From Caproicibacter sp047833665 (GTDB taxonomy: Bacteria > Bacillota > Clostridia > Oscillospirales > Acutalibacteraceae): a stretch of 64,000 nt of DNA. Positions within the stretch are counted from its first letter, which is position 1. Each line of letters opens with the position of its first letter. The position numbers were made by a program, and so were the translations under genes. The stretch covers positions 434,001-498,000 of the forward strand of contig CP181261.1 in NCBI GenBank assembly GCA_047833665.1, read 5' to 3'. The notes below the pieces were generated by a model. That model was not told the DNA's origin. It saw nothing but the letters and a program-made list of their open reading frames with translations, and did no database searches. Shown in pieces: positions 51,240 to 59,556 of this stretch.

Positions 51240-51698
51240 ATGCAGGATTATAACATAATGATTCGAAGAATCAGCCCTGATGACCGCGCGGAGTACATAA
51301 AAATGGCGAAGGACTTTTATTCGTCCGATGCTGTCTGCCACAGTGTTCCTCCGTGTCATTTTGAAAGCACGTTTACGGAATTGATGCGGTCACAGGAATA
51401 TGCCGAAGCCTATGTGATGGAATACCGCAAAAGAATTGCCGGCTATGCGCTTTTGGCAAAGACTTTTTCACAGGAAGCCGGCGGAATGGTGGTTTGGATT
51501 GAGGAACTGTATGTGAAGCCGGAATACAGAGGGCATGGATTAGGACATGCGTTTTTCAAGTTTTTAAAAGAACATTTGCCGCAGAACACCAAACGTCTTC
51601 GGTTGGAAGTGGAAAGCAGCAATCAAAGGGCGGTTTCGCTGTACCGTCAGCTTGGGTTTCAGGATTTGGAATACCTCCAAATGTTTCGGGATATATGA
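51240..51698 (+). CDS. GNAT-family N-acetyltransferase
   Basis: 152 residues with the acetyl-CoA-binding signature VKPEYRGHGLGHAFF (about 90-104) and the C-terminal ESSNQRAVSLYRQLGFQDLEY. The substrate is unknown. ATG 51240 and ATG 51258 are both possible starts and neither has a strong ribosome site. Confidence 0.88.
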   Translation: MQDYNIMIRRISPDDRAEYIKMAKDFYSSDAVCHSVPPCHFESTFTELMRSQEYAEAYVMEYRKRIAGYALLAKTFSQEAGGMVVWIEELYVKPEYRGHGLGHAFFKFLKEHLPQNTKRLRLEVESSNQRAVSLYRQLGFQDLEYLQMFRDI

Positions 51699-51816
51699 AA
51701 CTATCTTCCTATGAAGCAGCTGGATGATTTTATGCCCGGATGGAAACAGCTCCTATGGTCAGCTGATATTGTGTTGTAAAAAATAAATAAAAATTAGTTT
51801 TATATTTTCGCTTTAG

Positions 51817-51845
51817 TCGATAAAATTTCCGCCATATGCTATAAT
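51817..51845 (+). promoter_or_regulatory. Promoter of the kinase-like gene
   Basis: TCGATA (51817-51822), 17-bp spacer, TATAAT (51840-51845), then GGAGG and ATG 51882. Confidence 0.55.
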
Positions 51846-51881
51846 ATAACGAGATTGCAGCAATACAATACGGAGGCTAGT

Positions 51882-52988
51882 ATGGACGAGGAGCTTTTTG
51901 AGATTATTCTGCAGCACAGCAGGACATATCCCGAGATGGAGCCGGTCGATTATGTAAAGCTCCTGTATCAAAATGAGTTTGGATGCGCTCATTTTATCAA
52001 TGACCCCGTTGATAGGATGGAGACCCTCTGGAACGAATACTATTCTCTGCCTGCTTGCAAACAGGAAACGGGGAGCGAGTTGTACATGGAGCCGATTGGA
52101 AACGGTCTATGCCGGATTTTTCTTACACCCGGACAAGAGATGAAAAGTTTTCTTCCGCTATTGAATCTGCTGTGTTCAGCCACAGCAAACTCGCATCTTG
52201 GCAGTCAAATTCGTTTTCGGCAGAAACTGGAACTTTTGCAAAACATGGCACAAAACGGACTGCTTTGTGCAGGTCAAGATGAAATAAAATCCTTTCTGGA
52301 TGAATACATTCGTTTTGGCGGTGGGCCTGTTCATCACAGCCGCAAATATAAGGAAACATATAATCCCCACTATCGGGTTGTGAAGGCATCCTATTATGCC
52401 TATCTTCCTGTTTTCAAGGCAGTGATGAAGCTGTTGGAAACCCATAAGGGGAAAGAACCGGTGATTCTTGCCTTGGATGGCAGATGCGGCAGCGGAAAAT
52501 CTTTTTTGGCAAATCTTTTGGCAGAGGTGTTCGGCTGCAGTGTCTTTCATATGGATGATTTTTATTTGCCGCTTCAGGACAGAAACGCCGACTGGATGTC
52601 ACAGCCAGCGGGAAATATCGACCGAGCGCGCTTTTTAAAGGAAGTGCTTGTTCCGCTGAACAAAGGGGAAACGATTCAATATCGCCCTTATTCTTGCCGG
52701 AGCGGGGAAATGCTTCCGCCGCGGGCAGTGCAGCCCGGAAGATTTGCTGTTGTGGAGGGCAGTTATTCACTGCATCCGGATTTTAGAGTATTTTATGATT
52801 ATAGTGTATTTCTGACTTGTTCGCCCAATGTGCAGCAGAGGAGAATTTTCCTGCGCGGCGACGGACAATCTCTGCACAATTTTTTGGAAACATGGATTCC
52901 GCTGGAAGAGCAGTATATTACGGCGATGAATGTGGTTGACATTTGTGACCTTACCTTGGATACGTCCGGATTTGCGGATTTTGTGTAA
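51882..52988 (+). CDS. Two-domain protein with uridine-kinase-like P-loop
   Basis: 368 residues. The C-terminal part (about 190-368) is a P-loop kinase of the uridine kinase/phosphoribulokinase type: Walker A GRCGSGKS (200-207), the HMDDFYLP motif (about 223-230) that corresponds to the HDSFY region of uridine kinase, and a lid with QQRRIFLRGDG. The N-terminal 180 residues are a separate helical domain with conserved-looking YQNEFGCAHFI and RFGGGPVHHSRKYKETYNPHYRVV that I cannot name. It could phosphorylate a nucleoside-like or vitamin-like compound. GGAGG before ATG 51882 decides the start. It stands alone before the third IS481-like copy. Confidence 0.7.
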   Translation: MDEELFEIILQHSRTYPEMEPVDYVKLLYQNEFGCAHFINDPVDRMETLWNEYYSLPACKQETGSELYMEPIGNGLCRIFLTPGQEMKSFLPLLNLLCSATANSHLGSQIRFRQKLELLQNMAQNGLLCAGQDEIKSFLDEYIRFGGGPVHHSRKYKETYNPHYRVVKASYYAYLPVFKAVMKLLETHKGKEPVILALDGRCGSGKSFLANLLAEVFGCSVFHMDDFYLPLQDRNADWMSQPAGNIDRARFLKEVLVPLNKGETIQYRPYSCRSGEMLPPRAVQPGRFAVVEGSYSLHPDFRVFYDYSVFLTCSPNVQQRRIFLRGDGQSLHNFLETWIPLEEQYITAMNVVDICDLTLDTSGFADFV

Positions 52989-53061
52989 TGGTATGGTTGC
53001 ATTTTCCAATCTATAACTATTTTATCCCGATTCTTATGTTTTCTACATATTGTATGACGGT

Positions 53062-53086
53062 GTTTCGGGAGTTGTGCCGCATGTCC
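53062..53086 (+). repeat. Left 25-bp target duplication of IS481-like copy C
   Basis: 25 bp starting GTTTCGGGAG, repeated exactly at 54149-54173. Far longer than the 4-15 bp usual for IS481. Confidence 0.93.
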
Positions 53087-54148
53087 TGTAGGTTTGTCAA
53101 ACATATTGGACAGTATGGGAATGCAAAAATTCAGAAGGAGACAACCAATGAAGAGGACGCATCGGCATATTATTAGAGCGTCTTAAGTAGATGGAAAGTT
53201 GGTTTTCAAAGTCCGCTAAAGAGTAAAAATGGTGTTTGTCATAAAAGCGTTTTTGGTCTTCGCGATGACTGCGTTCCACTTTCCCGTTGTGCCTAGGGGT
53301 ATAAGGACGAATTAACTTGTGCCGAATATGAAGTTTAGCGGCAGTGGCCTCAAACAACGTCAGCAAATGTTTCTTGGAAGGTGAAAAACGGTTGGTGAAT
53401 TCAAAACCGTTGTCAGTTTGAACGCATTCCACATGGACGCCGCGCCGGGCAAACCATTCGACAGCTCGTTTTAGAAAGTCAGCAGAAGAGTAAGTACTCT
53501 GTTCAGGGTACGCTGCCAGAAAACGCAGCCTAGAAAATTCATCAATAGCGGTGTACTGGAAAAGCCGAAGCTCAGGGTCGGCAATACAGCGCTTTGGAAC
53601 AACTTTTACATCGATCTGAATGCGCTCTCCGGGATATGTCATTTGCTCATATGGCTTTGGCTGATATTTTTTCTTTGGTTTTGATTCTGGAAACATTCCC
53701 ATTCGGCGCATTACACGGAACAGACTTTCCGGACATCGTGTGTATCCCCGCTTTTTTAACCGAGACCATAGTTCAATCATACCGAGGTCGGGATTTCTGC
53801 GCCGCATGTCGCGAATCAGCTTTAACTCGGCAGGTGTATGCTGGTTTGGATGACTGTGAGGCCTCCTAGACCGGCAAGCCAACGATTCTAATGTACCGTC
53901 ATACCGGGCCATCCAGAAATAGATAAAGGAACGGCTTTTGTTGTATTTTCGGCTCGCACGGCTAACACCGTACTTTTGAGCATAGATCATTAGGGATTGC
54001 CTAAACTTCATGTCTTGTGTTACACTATTCATGCAGAAATGGGCACTTCCTTTCGGTATGATTTGGTTTGCGTAGCTTTATTTTAACCGATGTGTCCATT
54101 TCTGTTTTTATTTTTTCTCAACTGTCCAATATGTATTGTAGTCCTACA
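53087..54148 (-). mobile_element. IS481-like element, copy C (1062 bp)
   Basis: Complete copy from TGTAGG to CCTACA, flanked by an exact 25-bp duplication. The transposase again reads away from the neighbouring host promoter, and the duplication ends 4 bp before that promoter's -35 box, as in the A-B tandem. Confidence 0.96.
53097..54032 (-). CDS. IS481-family (IS1202-like?) transposase, copy C
   Basis: 311 residues, identical in translation to copy B from the shared start. All three catalytic acidic residues are present (IDVK, QTDNGFEF, KVERSHRED). The near identity of B and C points to recent movement. Confidence 0.92.
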   Translation of the reverse strand: MNSVTQDMKFRQSLMIYAQKYGVSRASRKYNKSRSFIYFWMARYDGTLESLACRSRRPHSHPNQHTPAELKLIRDMRRRNPDLGMIELWSRLKKRGYTRCPESLFRVMRRMGMFPESKPKKKYQPKPYEQMTYPGERIQIDVKVVPKRCIADPELRLFQYTAIDEFSRLRFLAAYPEQSTYSSADFLKRAVEWFARRGVHVECVQTDNGFEFTNRFSPSKKHLLTLFEATAAKLHIRHKLIRPYTPRHNGKVERSHREDQKRFYDKHHFYSLADFENQLSIYLRRSNNMPMRPLHWLSPSEFLHSHTVQYV

Positions 54149-54173
54149 GTTTCGGGAGTTGTGCCGCATGTCC
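54149..54173 (+). repeat. Right 25-bp target duplication of IS481-like copy C
   Basis: Exact copy of 53062-53086; four bases (ATAA) separate it from TTGACA of the lacI-type gene promoter. Confidence 0.93.
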
Positions 54174-54177
54174 ATAA

Positions 54178-54206
54178 TTGACAGGATAGGTATTCTGTGA
54201 TACAAT
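54178..54206 (+). promoter_or_regulatory. Promoter of the LacI-family regulator gene
   Basis: TTGACA (54178-54183), 17-bp spacer, TACAAT (54201-54206): near consensus. Confidence 0.85.
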
Positions 54207-54212
54207 GCAAAC

Positions 54213-54223
54213 AGTTTCGAAAA
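54213..54223 (+). promoter_or_regulatory. Candidate LacI-type operator (autoregulation)
   Basis: AGTTTCGAAAA just downstream of the -10 box. The same TTTCGAAAA core occurs in the glgP promoter and after the malE promoter. A central CG flanked by A/T is typical of LacI-family operators. Confidence 0.6.
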
Positions 54224-54258
54224 TTTCGTAAATATTTTTCAAATGGATGTGAAACGCG

Positions 54259-55254
54259 GTGGCCACTATAAAAGATATTGCTAATGAATTGCATTTGTCT
54301 ATTAGCACGGTTTCTAAAGGACTCAGCGGTGCCAGCGACGTTAGCGACAAAACCCGCCAGCTGATTTTGGATACTGCGATGAAAATGGGCTATGTTCCAA
54401 AACAAAACCGTGCAGGCGCAGGTTTGAAGAAAATTTGCGTATTTATAGAAAATATGGGCTATGAACGGATTGAGCAGTTCGGTTACGATATCATTGTGGG
54501 TTTTAAATTGGAAGCGACCGCTAAAAAGTGGGACGTGTCCATTGTGCCGCTTGCCATGAATCAAGAATCCGAATACAATTATGATAATTATATGAAGGCA
54601 AATCATTACGCGGCCGGATTCTTGCTGGGCTTCACGCTGCATAATGATTTTATTGCCCAGATGCGCAAAACAGAAATCCCAACGGTTCTATTGGATAATG
54701 TTGTATATAATAAAAACGTTGCATGTGTTGGCGTTGATAACCAGCAGGGGATCTATTACGCTGTGGAGCATTTGGCTCGGTTAGGGCACAAGAATATCGC
54801 AATGCTTAACGGGGAAATTATTAGCCGTGTTTCACAGGAGAGACTGGCTGGTTTTCGGCTTGGAATGGAAAAATGCGGCCTGCACGTGCGGGAGGAACTG
54901 GTGGCACACGGGGATTATATGGCTGACTGCGCGGGCAAGTTTGTCGGCCATTTTATTAAGGAAGGCGCTACGGCAATCGTTTGTGCAAGTGATTTGCTGG
55001 CGCACGGTGTCCTTCGTGAATTGTATCGAATGGGTTTGCGCGTTCCGGAAGATGTTAGTGTTACAGGATTTGATGATCTTCCGCTTGCTTCTTACACAAC
55101 ACCGACGCTAACTACGATTCGGCAGGATCGTCTGGCGATAGGTAAAAACGTCTGCATGGTGATGGAACAAATTATGAACGGCAATTATGTCAACAGGCTT
55201 CTGTTGATGCCGGAACTTGTGGTAAGAGAATCCACCGGCAAGCCAAAATTTTAA
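54259..55254 (+). CDS. LacI-family regulator of glucan metabolism
   Basis: 331 residues. N-terminal helix-turn-helix ATIKDIANELHLSISTVSKGLSG (2-24) and hinge helix to about 55, then a periplasmic-binding-protein-like effector domain with GVDNQQGIYYAVEHLARLGHKNIAMLNG and GFDDLPLASYTTPTLTTIRQD. GTG 54259 follows GGATGTGA. Effector probably maltose, maltodextrin or a phosphorylated sugar, inferred from the downstream glgP, maltodextrin transporter and malQ and from the shared operator motif. Confidence 0.93.
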   Translation: MATIKDIANELHLSISTVSKGLSGASDVSDKTRQLILDTAMKMGYVPKQNRAGAGLKKICVFIENMGYERIEQFGYDIIVGFKLEATAKKWDVSIVPLAMNQESEYNYDNYMKANHYAAGFLLGFTLHNDFIAQMRKTEIPTVLLDNVVYNKNVACVGVDNQQGIYYAVEHLARLGHKNIAMLNGEIISRVSQERLAGFRLGMEKCGLHVREELVAHGDYMADCAGKFVGHFIKEGATAIVCASDLLAHGVLRELYRMGLRVPEDVSVTGFDDLPLASYTTPTLTTIRQDRLAIGKNVCMVMEQIMNGNYVNRLLLMPELVVRESTGKPKF

Positions 55255-55280
55255 CAGGTGGTTCTTTGTTATTTTGCTTC

Positions 55281-55311
55281 CCGAAACGGTTTTCCGTTTC
55301 GGCTTTTTTTT
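55281..55311 (+). terminator. Terminator of the LacI-family gene
   Basis: CCGAAACGG, TTTT loop, CCGTTTCGG, then CTTTTTTTT. Confidence 0.93.
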
Positions 55312-55352
55312 ATGCAGAAAACTAACTTTTTTCCTTAGCAGAAAAGTATGAA

Positions 55353-56733
55353 GGCTCTATGTCAATAGTTGGGGTAACCCAAAATGGAAACACGGGATGG
55401 AGCGGCGCTAAGCTGCTCCATTTTTCGTTGAAACATGGAACATGTGAAGAATGCGATTACGAAAGCGGGTAAAATTATGATAACCGTAGGCATTGCGTTT
55501 GAGTACCTTAATCTTGTTGTTAACCCCTTCGGTAAAACCATTGGTGTAAGGGCAATCAAACGAATTTAGAATACCTTTTGACCAGCGCACCATGGTATTT
55601 CCACAAGCAACAAATCTTGAAAGGCCACTGTTTTGTGCGGTCATAATCCAATGGGATAGCGCTGTCCGTGCGGACTGACTGTCGGAGGAATCAAGAACTT
55701 TGAAAAACTGTTCTTTAAGAGAGTAGGCTGTCAGCAAACGGCTGCTTGCATAAAGCATGATATTAACCTGTTGTTTTTGCTCCGGAGTGAGAAATTCATA
55801 TCGTTTGTTCAGCAAGGTTCGAGAGCGCTTAAAGTAAATTCTTCGGGTCTTGCTAAACCTTTTCTGTTCTTCCTTGCGAATAGCTTCAAAAGCCCAAAAT
55901 ACCTGACGAATGTAATGATATTTGTCAATGACATAAATGGAATTTTTAAAATATGTCTGAGCAATACTAGCATATGTACTCCACATATCGCTGACAAAAT
56001 ACTTGGTTTGAGAACGGTCGATCCGGCTAAAATATTCTGTCAGCTTGTGGTTGTAACGAGCAGGAAGAATATCAAGGATTCGGTGCCGGACCGGATCGGT
56101 CAGAATGCATTGATATTTCTCATTGTTTGTATTGCCTTTAAACTCATCAATTGATACAACTTCGGGTAATTGCTGCGGCTTTCCATAGTTGATACAATCA
56201 AAAATCCGGATTATGGTTGAAACCGAAAGATTTACTTCTCGTGCTACACTGGTAAAGGAACGTACGTCGGAAAGCTTTGAAATGATATACGCGGCTAATC
56301 GATTTGTCATGCGGTGATATCTTGGCAGAAACGAGTTATGTTCAAAGAAACGCTTTCCGCAGGAAGAGCAGCGATACCGGCGCTTGCGGAGAATTAAACT
56401 GGTGTGTTTACCAAAAGCGGGAATGTCCTTTACCGTTTGACAACGGTAATCATGGACATAGCTGGTTTGATGTTCACAGCAAGGGCAAATATGCGGCTTT
56501 CTCGGCAACTCAATGAAAATTTCCGTTTTATCGGGTAATTGCCTCACATTTTTTACGATTACCCCTTTTAATCCAAGCAGTTTTTCGGTAGAATGAGTAC
56601 AGAGCATATCGATGACCTCCAACATGGGATAGTGGTAATTTCCATTTTAAAGGTTTTTCATCGAATATGCTCTACTTTTTTTACTCTTTTTCTTAGGCTC
56701 TATTCGTTACACCCCAACATTTATTATAGAGCC
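55353..56733 (-). mobile_element. ISL3-family insertion sequence, copy 2 (1381 bp)
   Basis: Same ends as copy 1 (GGCTCTAT...) with a perfect 8-bp target duplication AGTATGAA (55345-55352 and 56734-56741). It sits between the lacI-type gene terminator and the glgP promoter and disrupts no gene. Confidence 0.95.
55408..56607 (-). CDS. ISL3-family transposase (copy 2)
   Basis: 399 residues, same domain layout as copy 1, with substitutions such as SSCGKRFFEHN in place of SLCGKRFFEDN. That change removes one cysteine of the second zinc-finger pair. ATG 56607 corresponds to the start used for copy 1, with GGAGGTC upstream. Confidence 0.94.
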   Translation of the reverse strand: MLCTHSTEKLLGLKGVIVKNVRQLPDKTEIFIELPRKPHICPCCEHQTSYVHDYRCQTVKDIPAFGKHTSLILRKRRYRCSSCGKRFFEHNSFLPRYHRMTNRLAAYIISKLSDVRSFTSVAREVNLSVSTIIRIFDCINYGKPQQLPEVVSIDEFKGNTNNEKYQCILTDPVRHRILDILPARYNHKLTEYFSRIDRSQTKYFVSDMWSTYASIAQTYFKNSIYVIDKYHYIRQVFWAFEAIRKEEQKRFSKTRRIYFKRSRTLLNKRYEFLTPEQKQQVNIMLYASSRLLTAYSLKEQFFKVLDSSDSQSARTALSHWIMTAQNSGLSRFVACGNTMVRWSKGILNSFDCPYTNGFTEGVNNKIKVLKRNAYGYHNFTRFRNRILHMFHVSTKNGAA

Positions 56734-56829
56734 AGTATGAAATGCCATTTGACCTTCTGTTTCTATCTTCAGTGTACTAGCGTAAAGAAAATTAATCTGA
56801 AAATTTCAACATAATTTCGATAAAAACAG

Positions 56830-56858
56830 TTGATAGTTTCGAAAAACTATGGTATTCT
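56830..56858 (+). promoter_or_regulatory. glgP promoter with embedded LacI-type operator
   Basis: TTGATA (56830-56835), 17-bp spacer, TATTCT (56853-56858). The spacer contains AGTTTCGAAAAACT (56835-56848), the motif also found at the regulator's own promoter and before malE. A related AATTTCGATAAA lies at about 56812. Confidence 0.65.
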
Positions 56859-56899
56859 GATAGTGTTTTAGGAAACAAGATAGAACGGGAGGTTTTTCA

Positions 56900-59266
56900 T
56901 TGAGCAAGAGATCATTAACGGACGAATTACAATGCACGCTGCTTACACAGTGTGGATGCAGCATTAAAGAGGCAAAACCGTTTGAATTGCACAACGCACT
57001 CGCGAGCATTCTCATGAAACGTATTTCGCCGGTTTGGGCAGAAAGTGAAAAACTCTATAATGAAAAGAAACGGGCCTATTATTTTTCGGCGGAGTTCCTA
57101 GTTGGCAGAATGATTTTCAATAATCTGCTAGCCCTTGGCCTCACGGATGAAGTGCGGGATATTCTGCAACAAAACGGCGCGAATTTGGATTCTTTGGAAG
57201 AAATTGAAGATGCCGCGCTTGGCAACGGCGGACTTGGAAGACTGGCAGCCTGCTTTTTGGACTCTGCAGCAACCCTTGGGTATCCGCTGGACGGATACGG
57301 AATCCGATATCGGTTTGGCCTGTTTCAGCAAAGTTTGAAGGATGGATTTCAGGTCGAGACTGCTGATGACTGGACACGTTTTGGGGATCCTTGGTCTGTT
57401 CGGCGCGACAGAGATGCGGTTACAGTCGATTTCGGCGATTTTGCAGTAAGAGCGGTTCCATACGACATGCCTATTATCGGATATGGCGGCCGGCGGGTTA
57501 ATACGCTAAGGCTTTGGCAGAGCGAACCGATTACGGAACTGGATTTTACAAAATTTAATGATCAGGATTATGACGGCGCAGTTCAGGAGAAGAACCGGGC
57601 TGAGGATCTTTCCCGTGTACTGTATCCAAACGACAGCACAGAGAAAGGAAAGCAACTGCGAATTCGGCAGCAGTATTTCTTCTGCAGTGCGTCCGTTCAG
57701 GATCTTCTCAAACGTTTTTCAAAAGCTCACGGAAATGATTTTTCACGTTTGCCGGAGTTTACGGCCATTCAGTTGAATGATACACATCCTGTTTCTGCGA
57801 TTTGTGAGTTGGTCAGACTTTTGTGCAAAGAGCATGGGATGGATTTTGAGTCGGCATTTGAAACGGCAAGAAAGACCTTCCGCTATACCAACCATACAGT
57901 AATGGCCGAGGCGCTGGAGACATGGGACTTAAAACTGTATGAAAAGGCGTTGCCAAATCTCAGCAGTGTGATCGAACAAATCGATTCGTATCAGAAAAAG
58001 ACATTCCTTGCCAAGGGGGGCGAGTTTGCAAAGAACCTGAAATCCTGTGAGGTCATTCGGGACGGCGCTGTTCATATGGCCGATCTCGCAGTTTATGGTT
58101 CCTGCGCTGTCAACGGGGTAGCGGAGCTTCATACTGAGATTTTAAAATCCAGCGTTCTAAAGGAATGGAACCAGATGTTCCCCGGACTGATTCACAACGA
58201 AACAAACGGAATTACGCAGCGGCGCTGGCTTGCCCTGTGCAACCCCGAACTTTCTGACCTAATTACCCGTTTGCTGGGAACGAAAGACTGGATTACAAAT
58301 CTTCCGCTTCTAAGTAAGTTGGAGAGGTTTGCGGATGATTCATCCGTACTGGAGGAGTTCTCTGCCATTAAGCAAAAAAAGAAGCAACAGCTTTCGGAGT
58401 ATATTCAAAAAAATGAAGGTATTCGGATTCCAGAAACTTTCTTGTTTGATATTCAGGTAAAACGCCTGCATGAGTACAAGCGGCAGTTTTTGAACGCACT
58501 GTCCATTTTGGATTTGTATTTTAGCATTAAGGACGGAAGTCTAAAAGATTTTACACCCACAGCGTTTCTATTCGGCGCGAAAGCAGCGCCCGGATATGCA
58601 AGGGCAAAAGGAATTATTAAGCTGATTAATGAAATTGCCCGCCTCATTAATTCGGATCCCGATGTGCACGATTTAATGCGTGTTGTGTTTGTGCAGAATT
58701 ATAATGTTTCTTATGCGGAAAAGTTGGTTTGTGCCGCCAACCTTTCAGAGCAGCTTTCAACCGCCGGTACAGAGGCATCCGGCACCGGAAATATGAAATT
58801 TATGCTCAATGGAACACCGACCTTGGGCACTTATGACGGAGCAAATATCGAAATTGTCAAGGAATCCGGGCTGGAAAACAACTACATTTTTGGTGCTCGT
58901 GTGGAGGAACTGGATCGCATCCGTTCAACATACGACCCGAAGGCATTGGCACAGAAGAATCCTCGCATTCAAAGGGTGCTGGAAGCGCTTACAAACGGAA
59001 CGTTAGATGATGGAGGAACCGGAATTTTCCGCGAGCTTGTCAATTCCCTGCTGGAGGGAGCGTCTTGGCATAGGCCGGATCAGTACTTCTTACTTTATGA
59101 TTTTGAATCATACCGTGAAACAAGACTCCGTGCGAACAAAGATTATCGTGACAAGATGTCCTTTGCCCGGAAAGAGTTTTTGAACATGGTTCACGCAGGG
59201 AAGTTCTCCAGTGACCGCACGATAACGGGCTATGCTGAGGAGATTTGGCAAATTCAAAAACGATAG
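56900..59266 (+). CDS. glgP: Glycogen/maltodextrin phosphorylase
   Basis: PLP enzyme that releases glucose-1-phosphate from alpha-1,4-glucans. 788 residues. NGGLGRLAACFLDSAATLGYP near 108, the RRWL...NPEL segment, KRLHEYKRQFLN, and the PLP site GTEASGTGNMKFMLNG with K633. TTG 56900 follows CGGGAGG. It has its own promoter with a LacI-type site; it is the catabolic partner of the transporter and malQ downstream. Confidence 0.96.
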   Translation: MSKRSLTDELQCTLLTQCGCSIKEAKPFELHNALASILMKRISPVWAESEKLYNEKKRAYYFSAEFLVGRMIFNNLLALGLTDEVRDILQQNGANLDSLEEIEDAALGNGGLGRLAACFLDSAATLGYPLDGYGIRYRFGLFQQSLKDGFQVETADDWTRFGDPWSVRRDRDAVTVDFGDFAVRAVPYDMPIIGYGGRRVNTLRLWQSEPITELDFTKFNDQDYDGAVQEKNRAEDLSRVLYPNDSTEKGKQLRIRQQYFFCSASVQDLLKRFSKAHGNDFSRLPEFTAIQLNDTHPVSAICELVRLLCKEHGMDFESAFETARKTFRYTNHTVMAEALETWDLKLYEKALPNLSSVIEQIDSYQKKTFLAKGGEFAKNLKSCEVIRDGAVHMADLAVYGSCAVNGVAELHTEILKSSVLKEWNQMFPGLIHNETNGITQRRWLALCNPELSDLITRLLGTKDWITNLPLLSKLERFADDSSVLEEFSAIKQKKKQQLSEYIQKNEGIRIPETFLFDIQVKRLHEYKRQFLNALSILDLYFSIKDGSLKDFTPTAFLFGAKAAPGYARAKGIIKLINEIARLINSDPDVHDLMRVVFVQNYNVSYAEKLVCAANLSEQLSTAGTEASGTGNMKFMLNGTPTLGTYDGANIEIVKESGLENNYIFGARVEELDRIRSTYDPKALAQKNPRIQRVLEALTNGTLDDGGTGIFRELVNSLLEGASWHRPDQYFLLYDFESYRETRLRANKDYRDKMSFARKEFLNMVHAGKFSSDRTITGYAEEIWQIQKR

Positions 59267-59380
59267 ATTGTTTCGAACAAATCATCGAAATAAAGGCACA
59301 TAAACATGCAAAAAACTAGTTGCACTGCAGGGGTTGGTAGCATTATATACGATATGCAATCTGATTTTTTGAAAAAGTTA

Positions 59381-59409
59381 TTGACATTTGCAAAAATTAA
59401 TGCTAATCT
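59381..59409 (+). promoter_or_regulatory. Promoter of the maltodextrin transporter operon
   Basis: TTGACA (59381-59386), 17-bp spacer, TAATCT (59404-59409). Confidence 0.7.
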
Positions 59410-59429
59410 TTTTGTAGAAAGCCGAAATT

Positions 59430-59445
59430 AATTTTCGAAAAAATT
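59430..59445 (+). promoter_or_regulatory. Candidate LacI-type operator before malE
   Basis: AATTTTCGAAAAAATT, almost a perfect palindrome centred on CG, about 15-30 bases after the predicted transcript start, where a bound repressor would block elongation. Confidence 0.65.
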
Positions 59446-59556
59446 CGGACGCTTTCTTCTCCTGATTGGCCGTGAATCCATTCCGGCGAAAGGAGAGAAT
59501 AGTGAGAGTCAGCGTGTTAATCCGATGGCTCCCGACAATTTTGAAGGAGGATTTCT

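Noticed and set aside
59267..59280. Fourth LacI-type operator just after glgP
   Set aside because: TTTCGAAC matches only the centre and lies over 100 bp upstream of the next promoter; could be chance.
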